NCBI GenBank assembly: GCA_900550055.1
Contig: URQU01000002.1
Span: 25,402 to 89,401 of the forward strand
DNA length: 64,000 nt
Direction of reading: 5' to 3'
Source: an uncultured Coriobacteriaceae bacterium
Lineage (GTDB): Bacteria; Actinomycetota; Coriobacteriia; Coriobacteriales; Eggerthellaceae
A program made the position numbers and the translations under genes. Position 1 is the stretch's first letter, and each line of letters opens with the position of its first letter. Positions 53,207 through 61,416 of the stretch are shown one piece after another. The notes under the pieces are model-generated. The model searched no databases. It saw only the letters and a list, made by a program, of their open reading frames with translations, and was not told where the DNA came from.

Positions 53207-54805
53207 CTACTTCTCTTCCTTGTCCTTCTTGTCAGCCTCGGTGATGCTGCAGTTGGTGATAAGGATGAGCGAGGCAACGGAGGCAGCTGCCTGCAGGGCC
53301 GTGACGGTGACCTTGGCCGGATCGGCAACGCCCATGGAGATCATGTCGCCGTACTTGCCGGTCTCGCAATCCAGGCCGAAGCCGGGCTGCGCTTCAAGCG
53401 CCTTGGTAACCTCGACGTCGCCGTTGTAACCGGCGTTGCTGCACAGCGCGCGCATGGGCTCCTCGAGCGCCTTGCGCAGGATGTCCACGCCGAAGCGCTC
53501 CTCATCGTTGGCGACTTCCACCTGATCAAGCACCTTGGACGCCTGGATCAGGGCAACGCCACCGCCTGCCAGCAGGCCCTGGCTTGCAGCCGAGCGCGTT
53601 GCGCGCAGGGCGTCCTGGATACGGCTGCGAATCTCGTTCATCTCGGTCTCGGTTGCAGCGCCGACGCTCATGACGGCGATACCGCCGGACAGCTTCGCCA
53701 GACGCTCGCGCAGAACGTCCAGCTCATAGTCGGAATGCGGGGTCTTCAGCTCGTTGCGGATGGCCTCGCAGCGCTTCTCGATGGCCTCGGGCTTGCCCTT
53801 GCCGCCGATGATGAGCGTGCGGTTCTTCGTGATCTGCACGCTTGCGGCGCGGCCGAGCATGCTCTTCCTGGCGTCGGACAGCGACAGGCCGCGCTCGGGG
53901 GAGATGACCTCGCCGCCGGTGAGGATGGCCATGTCCTCCAGCTCGGCCTTGCGGCGCTCCTCGGCGCCGGGACACACCACGGCTGCGCTGATGAGCGTGC
54001 CCTTCTGGCGGTTCATCAGCAGGGAGTTCATGGATTCGCCGCGCACGTCGTCCGCCACGATGAGCAGCGGATGGCCGGACTGCATGACTTCCTCCAGCAC
54101 GGGCACGACGTCCTTGAAGTTGTCGGCAAGACGCTGGTCGGTGATCAGGATGTAGGGCTGCTCCAGCTCGCCGGTCATGGAACCCATGTCGTCGGCCATG
54201 TACGGGGAGATGAAGCCGCGGTCGAACAGCATGCCCTTCTTGATCTCCAGGCCGATGCCGAACTTGGTGGACTTCTCAACGGAGATGACGCCGTCCTGGC
54301 CGATCTCATCCAGGGCCTCGGCGATCTTCGCGCCGATCTCGGGGTCGCCCGAGGAGACGGTGGCGATCTCGGCCATCTGCTCGCGCGTGGTCACCTGCGT
54401 GGCGGCCTTCAGCAGCTCGTCGGATGCGACATCGGCGGCCTTCTGGATGCCGCGGCGCAGCGCCAGCGGGTCGTTGCCGGCGGTAACGTAGCGCACGCCC
54501 TCGCGCACGATAGCGTCGGCAAGCAGCGTTGCCGTGGAAGTGCCGTCGCCGGCCTCGTTGTTCGCGGCGGTTGCGGCCTCGCGGACCACCTGCAGGCCCA
54601 TCTTCTCCACATGGTCGTATGCGCCCACATGTGCGGCAACGGTAGCGCCGTCGTTGGAGACGTTGGGATGACGCTCGCCTTTCTTGGTGATGCCGACGTA
54701 GCGGCCCTTCGGGCCGATGGTCACGCGCACCGCGTCGGCCAGCTTCGCCACACCGGTCGCAAGCTTCTCGCGCGTCTCGTTGTCGTATGCGATTTCCTTA
54801 GCCAT
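53207..54805 (-). CDS. groEL: Divergent chaperonin GroEL
   Basis: 532-residue chaperonin subunit starting at MAKEIAYDNE (54805), with AAGGAAGGGG upstream. Catalytic ATPase regions are present: SNDGATVA holding the Asp of the usual NDGVTIA, AGDGTSTAT in place of AGDGTTTAT, and RIQDALRATRSA with the second Asp. The protein departs from typical GroEL at many normally fixed positions, for example RYVGITKKGERHPNVSN. It ends in a charged ADKKDKEEK rather than a GGM-repeat tail. No groES is adjacent. It may be a secondary chaperonin paralogue. A CIRCE element upstream indicates HrcA control. Confidence 0.92.
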   Translation of the reverse strand: MAKEIAYDNETREKLATGVAKLADAVRVTIGPKGRYVGITKKGERHPNVSNDGATVAAHVGAYDHVEKMGLQVVREAATAANNEAGDGTSTATLLADAIVREGVRYVTAGNDPLALRRGIQKAADVASDELLKAATQVTTREQMAEIATVSSGDPEIGAKIAEALDEIGQDGVISVEKSTKFGIGLEIKKGMLFDRGFISPYMADDMGSMTGELEQPYILITDQRLADNFKDVVPVLEEVMQSGHPLLIVADDVRGESMNSLLMNRQKGTLISAAVVCPGAEERRKAELEDMAILTGGEVISPERGLSLSDARKSMLGRAASVQITKNRTLIIGGKGKPEAIEKRCEAIRNELKTPHSDYELDVLRERLAKLSGGIAVMSVGAATETEMNEIRSRIQDALRATRSAASQGLLAGGGVALIQASKVLDQVEVANDEERFGVDILRKALEEPMRALCSNAGYNGDVEVTKALEAQPGFGLDCETGKYGDMISMGVADPAKVTVTALQAAASVASLILITNCSITEADKKDKEEK

Positions 54806-54860
54806 GCTATGAGCCCCTTCCTTGAGCACGTGCATAACGATATTTGCTACCAAAGAAAGT

Positions 54861-54887
54861 TAGCACTCTTTGGCGAGGAGTGCTAGA
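54861..54887. promoter_or_regulatory. CIRCE element (HrcA operator) upstream of groEL
   Basis: TTAGCACTC-N9-GAGTGCTAG matches the CIRCE consensus (TTAGCACTC-N9-GAGTGCTAA) except for the last base. It is 56 bases upstream of the groEL start. Confidence 0.92.
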
Positions 54888-54931
54888 TGCAGGCAGGTAT
54901 TTATGGGAAACGGAAGCGTTTCGTTACCTAT

Positions 54932-55465
54932 TTACGCTTCCAGCCACGCCGCCAGCGGCTCGGGGGCATCGAACACGTCGCAGTTGCTGCGCCAGTCGGT
55001 GGAGTTGAGGCCCGTAGCCGTGGCGCGGTCGAGCATCTCGACCAACGGGTCGAAATAGCCGCCAACGTTCAGGATGGCGCTCTTGGCATCCAGTTCGCCG
55101 GCCTTCACCTGGGAGACGATGTCGAAGAACTCGTCGAACGTGCCCAAGCCGCCGGGCAAGGTGACAAACGCGTCGGCCAGCGAGGTCATGCGCGTCTTGC
55201 GGGTGGCCAGGTCGGATTCGCAGATCAGCTCGGTGCACGGGTACACGGGGCGACCCTTCTTGTTCAGGCCCTCGGTGACCACGCCTATGACGCTGCCGCC
55301 CGCATCGCCCACGCCGTGCGCGACCGCGCCCATAAGGCCCACGTCGTAACCCCCGAACACCAGGCCGTGCCCACGCTCGCCCAACGTGCGTCCCAGCTCG
55401 TAAGCGGCATCGATGTACAGCGCATCCAAATCTCGGCTCGACGAGCCGAACACGCAGATTCTCAT
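54932..55465 (-). CDS. LOG family (TIGR00730) nucleotide phosphoribohydrolase-like protein
   Basis: 177-residue Rossmann-type protein starting at MRICVFGSSS (55465) after an AGGGGG ribosome-binding site; a slightly longer frame exists. The LOG signature PGGLGTFDE is at about residues 105-113 and GGYDVGLMGAVA is in the first half. FGSSSRDLDALYIDAAYELG is typical of the family start. Members hydrolyse nucleoside 5'-monophosphates or cytokinin riboside phosphates to free base; many are mislabelled lysine decarboxylases. The physiological role here is not evident. It is divergent from fhaA and convergent with nothing; groEL's CIRCE region lies just past its stop. Confidence 0.9.
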   Translation of the reverse strand: MRICVFGSSSRDLDALYIDAAYELGRTLGERGHGLVFGGYDVGLMGAVAHGVGDAGGSVIGVVTEGLNKKGRPVYPCTELICESDLATRKTRMTSLADAFVTLPGGLGTFDEFFDIVSQVKAGELDAKSAILNVGGYFDPLVEMLDRATATGLNSTDWRSNCDVFDAPEPLAAWLEA

Positions 55466-55732
55466 GGCGAACCCCCTTGGTCTTGAAATCACAGCGCTGC
55501 CTAGGGTACACCATCACAGCAAGGACCCCGGCTATCGCCGCTCCCGAGCCGCAGAACTCCTCCCCTGCTTTCCCGACGCTTCACCTGGAGATTCCCCGCT
55601 TTCCCCGCTTACAATAAAATGACGATTGCATAAAGGACGCCATCTCGCCATTATGTTTGTGGCATGATGGACCATCGGTAAATTTGCGGTTTATCACCGC
55701 CATGATATGGAACAGCGTTGCAAGGAGCGGTA

Positions 55733-56890
55733 ATGGGCATCTTCTCGAAGTTCGAAGGCAAAATGGAGGACACGTTCGAGGGCACGGCGGACAAGATGTT
55801 CGACGCCCCCATCTCCCCCGTTCAGATTGCCAAGAAAGCCGAAAAGCAGATGCGCCGCGAGAAGATGGTCGGCGCCGGCAAGCAGTACGCCCCCACGCTT
55901 TACACCGTGCTGGTCAACCCCGATGACGACCGTCGTCTGTTCGGCTACTACCCCACGCTTGCGGGCGAGACGGAAACCTATCTGGCGGCGAAAGCCTCCG
56001 AGCAGGGTCTGACCATGGACGGCCAGCCGCTCGTGCGCTTCATCGTCGACGAAGGCCTCAAGCACGGCAAGTTCGACATCATCGCCGAAGCCGTCGCCGC
56101 GCCCATCATCTCCCAGCTGCGCAACGAGGAGATGGAGCGCTACGGCCTTGGCGGGGCAAATGGCGGCTACGGCGCCGCTGCCGCATACCCTGCGCAGCAG
56201 TTCGGCCGCGCAGGCGCAGCCATGCCCGACCAGCGCTTCAACCAATACGACCAGTACGATCAATATGATCAGTATGACCAGTACGGCAACCAGGGCTATC
56301 AGCAGGCGCCCGCCGGCAACGGCTGGGAAGCCCAGGGCTATCAGGCGCCCACACAGGAGCCTTGGAGCCAGCCCGCAGCCGCCGCTCCCGATTACGCTGC
56401 CGCCCAGCAGGCCGCGGCCGGTGCGGTCGATCAGTTCAACGCCTATGCCGCCGCCGCCGGCTACGCTGCAGGTCAGGCGGCCGCTGCCGCCGCCCCACAG
56501 CCTCAGGCCGCGCCGCAGCAGGCAGCGCCGCAGCAGGCCGCAAACACCGTGATGTTCGCCGGCGCCGGCCTGCCCGGTCAGCAGCCCGCCCAGCCGCGAC
56601 AGGCTTCCCGCGCCCGCCTGATCGACACGGCCGCCAACCGCGCCATCGACCTGGCAAGCGCCCGCGTGACGCTCGGCCGCGAGTCGCGCAACGACATCAC
56701 CATCCCCGACATCAACGTGTCGCGCAGCCACGCCGAAATCTCCCTGAGCCCGCAGGGCGCATGGGTCATCACCGATCTGGGCTCCACCAACGGCACGTAC
56801 GTCAACGGTCGCGCCGTCGCCAGCCAGCCGCTGAACGAAGGCGACCACATCGCCATGGGGTCCACGAACTTCGTCTTCACGTTGGCCTAA
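55733..56890 (+). CDS. fhaA: FHA domain protein FhaA (DUF3662 plus FHA)
   Basis: 385-residue cytoplasmic signalling adaptor. The start at ATG 55733 has AAGGAG upstream and gives the family opening MGIFSKFEGKMEDTFEG. An N-terminal DUF3662 domain (about 1-130) is followed by a Gln/Ala/Tyr-rich linker with a DQYDQYDQYDQYDQY repeat. The C-terminal FHA domain (about 295-385) has the phosphothreonine-binding LGRESRNDI, SRSHAEI and STNGTYVNG. In mycobacteria FhaA binds phosphorylated MviN and kinases to regulate peptidoglycan synthesis. It opens the fhaA-fhaB-pstP-rodA/pbpA-pknB operon. Confidence 0.95.
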   Translation: MGIFSKFEGKMEDTFEGTADKMFDAPISPVQIAKKAEKQMRREKMVGAGKQYAPTLYTVLVNPDDDRRLFGYYPTLAGETETYLAAKASEQGLTMDGQPLVRFIVDEGLKHGKFDIIAEAVAAPIISQLRNEEMERYGLGGANGGYGAAAAYPAQQFGRAGAAMPDQRFNQYDQYDQYDQYDQYGNQGYQQAPAGNGWEAQGYQAPTQEPWSQPAAAAPDYAAAQQAAAGAVDQFNAYAAAAGYAAGQAAAAAAPQPQAAPQQAAPQQAANTVMFAGAGLPGQQPAQPRQASRARLIDTAANRAIDLASARVTLGRESRNDITIPDINVSRSHAEISLSPQGAWVITDLGSTNGTYVNGRAVASQPLNEGDHIAMGSTNFVFTLA

Positions 56891-56911
56891 GCGAAAGCGA
56901 GAGGATTCCCC

Positions 56912-57325
56912 GTGATCGATTACGCGCTGCTTCTCATCCGCCTGCTGTTCGTCGCGCTGCTGTACCTGTTCCTGTTCGCCATCATGAAAACCGGCATCGG
57001 AGCGGTGCGCGGCCAGCGCAAACGCGAGCGCACGTGGAGCCTTTCGGTCGAAAAGGGGCCCAAGGAGCTGCGCGGCGTATCCATCGTGGTGCGCGGCCCG
57101 GTCATCGTAGGCCGCAACCCCGGGGCCGACATCGTCATCGGCGCGGGCTACGTGTCCGGCAGGCACGCCCGCTTCAGCCTCATGGGGCAGAACCTGTTCG
57201 TGGAGGACCTGGGGTCCACCAACGGCACGGCCGTAAACGGCCAGTTCATCAACGAGCCCACCGCACTGCGTAACGGGGACACCGTCAACGTGGGCGACGT
57301 GGCCATTCGCGTGAGGTTTGCATAA
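56912..57325 (+). CDS. fhaB: Membrane-anchored FHA domain protein FhaB
   Basis: 137 residues, GTG start at 56912. One N-terminal helix (about 4-26, ALLLIRLLFVALLYLFLFAI) is followed by an FHA domain with VGRNPGADIVIG, SGRHARFSL and STNGTAVNG, the phosphothreonine-recognition residues. In actinobacteria FhaB (FipA) links PknA/PknB phosphorylation to the division and elongation machinery. It lies 21 bases after fhaA, and its stop overlaps the pstP start by one base. Confidence 0.94.
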   Translation: MIDYALLLIRLLFVALLYLFLFAIMKTGIGAVRGQRKRERTWSLSVEKGPKELRGVSIVVRGPVIVGRNPGADIVIGAGYVSGRHARFSLMGQNLFVEDLGSTNGTAVNGQFINEPTALRNGDTVNVGDVAIRVRFA

Positions 57326-58539
57326 TGTCCCGTGATAAACGTTCCTACCGTTCCACTCAACGCACGCGCAAAGGAGCCGTCACCACGTTCGGAAGCCGAA
57401 CCGACGTCGGCTGCGTGCGCGACCACAACGAGGACAGCCTGGTAGTGGCCCCGCCGCTGTTCGCCGTCGCCGACGGCATGGGCGGCCACGCCGCAGGCGA
57501 GGTAGCCTCCGAGATAGCGGTGAACGTGCTGGCCGAACTGGCCCCGAAGGACCTCGACGGCGCCGTCCTGGAGCACGCTGTCGAAGAAGCGAACCACGAG
57601 ATCATCCGCGCTGCGCGCGATGGGCGCGGCCGCGACGGCATGGGCACCACCCTTACCGCCTGCATGCTGGAAAACGAGCGCCTGATCATCGCACAGGTCG
57701 GCGACTCGCGCGCCTATCTGCTGCATCACGGCAAGTTGCAGCAACTCACGCGCGATCACAGCCTTATGGCCGACATGATCGAGGCCGGCCAGCTCACCCC
57801 CGAGGAAGCGCGGCATCACCCGCAGCGCTCCGTCATCACGCGCGCGCTCGGGTCCGACCCCAACACGCGCCCCGATATGTACGAGATCAACGTCGAGACG
57901 GGCGACCGCCTGCTCGTGTGCTCAGACGGCCTGTCGTCCATGATCGAAGACGAGCAGATCGAAGCCGTCATGCGACGTGTGCCCGACCCGCAACGCTGCG
58001 CATCGCAGCTGGTCAACGAGGCTATCGCCGCCGGTGGCCACGACAACGTCACCGTCATCGTCTCCAACGTCACCGGATTCGCCGAAAAGCGCCGCCGCAA
58101 GCTGGCGCGCAAGACGAAGTTCTCCGTGGCGCTGGTGCTCGTGCTGTTCCTGGCTATCTTGGGCGGCGGCGCATGGGGCGTTCATACATGGCTCCACACC
58201 ACCGCGTACCTGGGCGAGGACAACGGCAAGGTAGCCGTCTACGAGGGCATTCCCGCCGATTTCCTGGGCATGCCCCTTTATAAGCAACAGGAAGTCACCG
58301 ACGTGAGCGTCGATAGCCTACAACCGGGCACCGCCACGCGCCTGCAAGAGGGCATCCGCGTGGACAACATGGACGCCGCGCAGGACCTGGTGCAGCAATA
58401 TCGCGAGGAAGCGGCCCAGCGCAACAAGCCGGAAGGCTCGGAGCAGGCCGCATCCACGCAGGTAACCGCCACCACCAACGACGCCGCCGCGAACGCGCCT
58501 GCCGTCGCATCGCAAACCGGCACGGGAACCCAGAGGTAG
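57325..58539 (+). CDS. pstP: PP2C-type Ser/Thr phosphatase PstP
   Basis: 404 residues. The PP2C catalytic domain (about 20-255) shows metal-binding motifs RTDVGCVRDHNEDS, ADGMGGHAAGE, QVGDSRAYLL and GGHDNVTVIV. A transmembrane helix (about 264-290) follows, then an outer region of roughly 110 residues ending in a Thr/Ala/Gln-rich tail. It should reverse phosphorylation by PknB and act on FHA proteins and the wall machinery. The start codon overlaps the fhaB stop, and the rodA/pbpA fusion follows after six bases, so the operon is tightly coupled. Confidence 0.95.
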   Translation: MSRDKRSYRSTQRTRKGAVTTFGSRTDVGCVRDHNEDSLVVAPPLFAVADGMGGHAAGEVASEIAVNVLAELAPKDLDGAVLEHAVEEANHEIIRAARDGRGRDGMGTTLTACMLENERLIIAQVGDSRAYLLHHGKLQQLTRDHSLMADMIEAGQLTPEEARHHPQRSVITRALGSDPNTRPDMYEINVETGDRLLVCSDGLSSMIEDEQIEAVMRRVPDPQRCASQLVNEAIAAGGHDNVTVIVSNVTGFAEKRRRKLARKTKFSVALVLVLFLAILGGGAWGVHTWLHTTAYLGEDNGKVAVYEGIPADFLGMPLYKQQEVTDVSVDSLQPGTATRLQEGIRVDNMDAAQDLVQQYREEAAQRNKPEGSEQAASTQVTATTNDAAANAPAVASQTGTGTQR

Positions 58540-58545
58540 CGCATC

Positions 58546-61341
58546 ATGTCCCGTCGCAACATAGAACTCGTCCTTTTGCTGGTGGCGGCCCCGGTCGTCG
58601 CCCTGCTGTTCGTCATGATCGCAATCACGGAGAGCCAGCAGGTCAACGTCGATTCGCTCAGCGTGCCCATCGGAATCTTCGCCGCCTTCGTGGTGGCGCA
58701 CCTTGCCGTGCGCAAGCTTGCCCCCGGCGCCGACCCCGCCCTGCTGCCCTTAGCGTTCGGCCTTTCGGGCATCGGCATCGCCTTCATCACGCGCATCGCA
58801 CCGTTCACGGACGCGCCCAACATGGCACAAGGCCAGGTGGTCTGGTTATTCGTGGGCGTGGCCTGCATGATCGTGGTACTGGCGCTGTTCCGCAACCTGG
58901 ATAAAATCGCGAACTTCAAATACACCCTCATGCTCGCGGGCATCCTTTTGCTGCTCTCGCCGATGATCCCCGGCCTTGGCCAGGAGATTTACGGCAGCCG
59001 CATCTGGCTGCACATCGGCGGCTTCTCCTTCCAGCCCGGCGAGATCGCCAAGATCGTCATCGTGCTGTTCATGGCAAGCTACCTGGCGGAGAACCGCGAG
59101 CTGCTGTCCGTGTTCACCGTGCGCATGGGCCCGTTCCACCTGCCCGACATCCGATCGCTGCTGCCGCTTCTGCTCATGTGGGGCGTGGCCATGGTCATCG
59201 TGGTGTTCGAGAAGGACTTGGGCAGTGCCATGGTGTTCTTCTTCGTGTTCCTGCTCATGCTCTATGTGGCAACGGGGAAGAAGTTCTACCTGGTGGTTGG
59301 CCTAGGCCTTATCGCCGTGGGCGGCATTGCGGCCTATGCGGCCTTCGGCCACGTGCAGGTGCGCGTGAACACCTGGCTCGACCCGTTCTCCGATGCGCAG
59401 AACACCGGCTACCAGCTGTGCCAAGCGCTCTATTCCATCGCCGACGGCGACCTGTTCGGCGTGGGCCTGGGCAACGGCCTTGCGGGCGGCACCGAGGCGT
59501 TCAGCGCCATCCCCGTTGTGGAAAGCGACTTCATCTTCGCCGACATCGCCGAGGAGATCGGCCTTCTGGGCGCGGCCGGGGTGCTGCTGCTGTTCCTGTG
59601 CTTCGCCATCCGCGGCTTTTTGACCGCGGCGCGCGCGAAGTCCGACGTGTCCAGCTTCGTGGCCGTGGGCCTGACGGGCATGATCGTGCTGCAGGCGTTC
59701 ATCATCGTGGGCGGCGTCACGCGCCTCATCCCGCTGACCGGCCTTACCCTGCCCTTCATCAGCCAAGGCGGCTCCTCGCTTCTGGGCAGCTTCATCATCG
59801 TGGGCTTCCTGTTGCGCGCGGGCGACGAGGCCACGGGCGTGGGCACGGAGATGCTCAACGGCACCACCTCCAGCCTGCACTCCAACAGCGTGCTCGGCCG
59901 CATCAGCCTGGGCAAGCGCCTGACCAACGGCATGCTGCTGTGCAGTGCGCTGTTCGCCCTGCTGGTAGCCAACCTCACCATGATCATGGTGGTGCAGGCC
60001 GACTCGTACCAAACCATGCCGGGCAACAACCACACGCTCGCCAAGGAAGCGAAGAGCGAGCGCGGCACCATCTCCACCTACGACGGCATCGTGCTGGCGC
60101 GCAGCGCCGTGGACGACGACGGCAGCTACGAGCGCATCTACCCTGCCGGCGACCTGGCAACCCACGTGGTCGGCTACGTGTCGCAGCAGTACGGCACCTC
60201 GGGCATCGAGGCCTCGCACAACGAAACCTTGAAGGGTCAGGAAAGCTTCGCCAGCTGGACCGACGTGCTCAACGACATGGCGGGCGTGGGCACCGCCGGC
60301 AACGACGTCACGCTCACCATCAACTCGAAGATCCAGCAGGCCGCCCAGGACGCGCTTGCCGGCAACAAGGGCGCAGCGATGGTCATGGACCCGAAGACCG
60401 GCGCCATCCTGGCGCTTGCCAGCGCGCCCACCTACGATGCCGCGGACTTCGAGCAGGTGATCGCGCAGGCGAACTCCGACACGTCCGACACCTCGCTGAT
60501 CAACCGCGCCACGGGCACGCTGTACGCCCCCGGCTCAACGTTCAAGATGGTCACCTTGGCCACGGCGATCGAGGACGACGTGGCAAGCGAGTCCACCACG
60601 TTCTCGTCGCCGGGCACCATCACCATCGGCAACGCCAGCGTGTCGAACTTCAACAAGACCAGCTATGGCACGCAGACACTCGAGCAGGCCACGTGGTGGT
60701 CGGCGAACACCGTGTACGGCCAGCTGGGCGTGCAGATGGGCGCCGATAAGCTGGTGGAAGGCGCCGAGCGCTTCGGGTTCAACCAGGACCTGGACTTCCC
60801 CATCGTCATGTACACGTCCCTTATGGCCGACCCAAGCGAGATGACCGAATGGGAAACCGCCTGGGCCGCCGCCGGCGAACCGGTGAACCCCATGAACCAC
60901 GAGAGCCCGGCCGGCCCGCAGGCCACCGTGCTGCAGATGGCCATGGTGGGAAGCGCCATCGCCAACGACGGCGTCGAGATGAAGCCTTATCTAGTGGACG
61001 GCGTGTACAACGCCAACGGCCAGCGCAGCTTCACGGCGCAACCCGAGAAACTGCGCACCTCCATCAGCGCAGACACCGCAAAGCGCGTCCGCGAGATCCT
61101 CAAGGGCGTTGTTAAGCAAGGTACCGGCACCGCCGCGCAGATCAACGGCGTGGAAGTGGCGGGCAAAACGGGCACGGCCGAGAAGGCCAACAGCAACGAC
61201 AGCTGGTTCGTGGGCATGGCGCCCGCCGACAATGCCGGCGTGGTGGTTGCCGTGGTCATCGAGGACGGCGACGAAGGCGTGGGTACCCAAAAGGCCCATG
61301 ACATCTTGCAAACAGCTTTGGAAGTTCAGGGGCTATTGTAG
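58546..61341 (+). CDS. Fusion of RodA (SEDS glycosyltransferase) and PbpA (class B transpeptidase)
   Basis: 931 residues in one uninterrupted frame. Residues 1-425 are a RodA/FtsW SEDS protein with ten or more helices, carrying SRIWLHIGGFSFQPGEIAKI, FEKDLGSAMVFF and the C-terminal LPFISQGGSSLLG. A linker of about 30 residues leads to a second transmembrane anchor (about 456-485). A class B penicillin-binding protein follows, with the catalytic STFK at 664-667, SAN at 719-721 and KTG at 874-876. In most actinobacteria rodA and pbpA are adjacent separate genes at this exact operon position. Here glycan polymerase and crosslinker are one polypeptide with fixed 1:1 stoichiometry. It should build the lateral wall or septum under PknB/FHA control. 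Confidence 0.93.
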   Translation: MSRRNIELVLLLVAAPVVALLFVMIAITESQQVNVDSLSVPIGIFAAFVVAHLAVRKLAPGADPALLPLAFGLSGIGIAFITRIAPFTDAPNMAQGQVVWLFVGVACMIVVLALFRNLDKIANFKYTLMLAGILLLLSPMIPGLGQEIYGSRIWLHIGGFSFQPGEIAKIVIVLFMASYLAENRELLSVFTVRMGPFHLPDIRSLLPLLLMWGVAMVIVVFEKDLGSAMVFFFVFLLMLYVATGKKFYLVVGLGLIAVGGIAAYAAFGHVQVRVNTWLDPFSDAQNTGYQLCQALYSIADGDLFGVGLGNGLAGGTEAFSAIPVVESDFIFADIAEEIGLLGAAGVLLLFLCFAIRGFLTAARAKSDVSSFVAVGLTGMIVLQAFIIVGGVTRLIPLTGLTLPFISQGGSSLLGSFIIVGFLLRAGDEATGVGTEMLNGTTSSLHSNSVLGRISLGKRLTNGMLLCSALFALLVANLTMIMVVQADSYQTMPGNNHTLAKEAKSERGTISTYDGIVLARSAVDDDGSYERIYPAGDLATHVVGYVSQQYGTSGIEASHNETLKGQESFASWTDVLNDMAGVGTAGNDVTLTINSKIQQAAQDALAGNKGAAMVMDPKTGAILALASAPTYDAADFEQVIAQANSDTSDTSLINRATGTLYAPGSTFKMVTLATAIEDDVASESTTFSSPGTITIGNASVSNFNKTSYGTQTLEQATWWSANTVYGQLGVQMGADKLVEGAERFGFNQDLDFPIVMYTSLMADPSEMTEWETAWAAAGEPVNPMNHESPAGPQATVLQMAMVGSAIANDGVEMKPYLVDGVYNANGQRSFTAQPEKLRTSISADTAKRVREILKGVVKQGTGTAAQINGVEVAGKTGTAEKANSNDSWFVGMAPADNAGVVVAVVIEDGDEGVGTQKAHDILQTALEVQGLL

Positions 61342-61348
61342 AAAAACG

Positions 61349-61395
61349 ATGCTGAGCGGGGTACTATGGGATTTAATCGAAATTCCGCCCAGCAT
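61349..61395 (+). promoter_or_regulatory. Hairpin before pknB
   Basis: ATGCTGAGCGG (61349-61359) pairs with CCGCCCAGCAT (61385-61395) with one mismatch around an AT-rich 25-base loop. It lies in the 75-base gap between the fusion gene and pknB, ahead of the AAAGGAG ribosome-binding site. Confidence 0.45.
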
Positions 61396-61416
61396 GTGAC
61401 CTAAAGGAGTTCAAAC

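Noticed and set aside
54932..55465. Lysine decarboxylase
   Set aside because: The PGGLGT signature belongs to the LOG family; the lysine decarboxylase label is a historical misannotation of this family.
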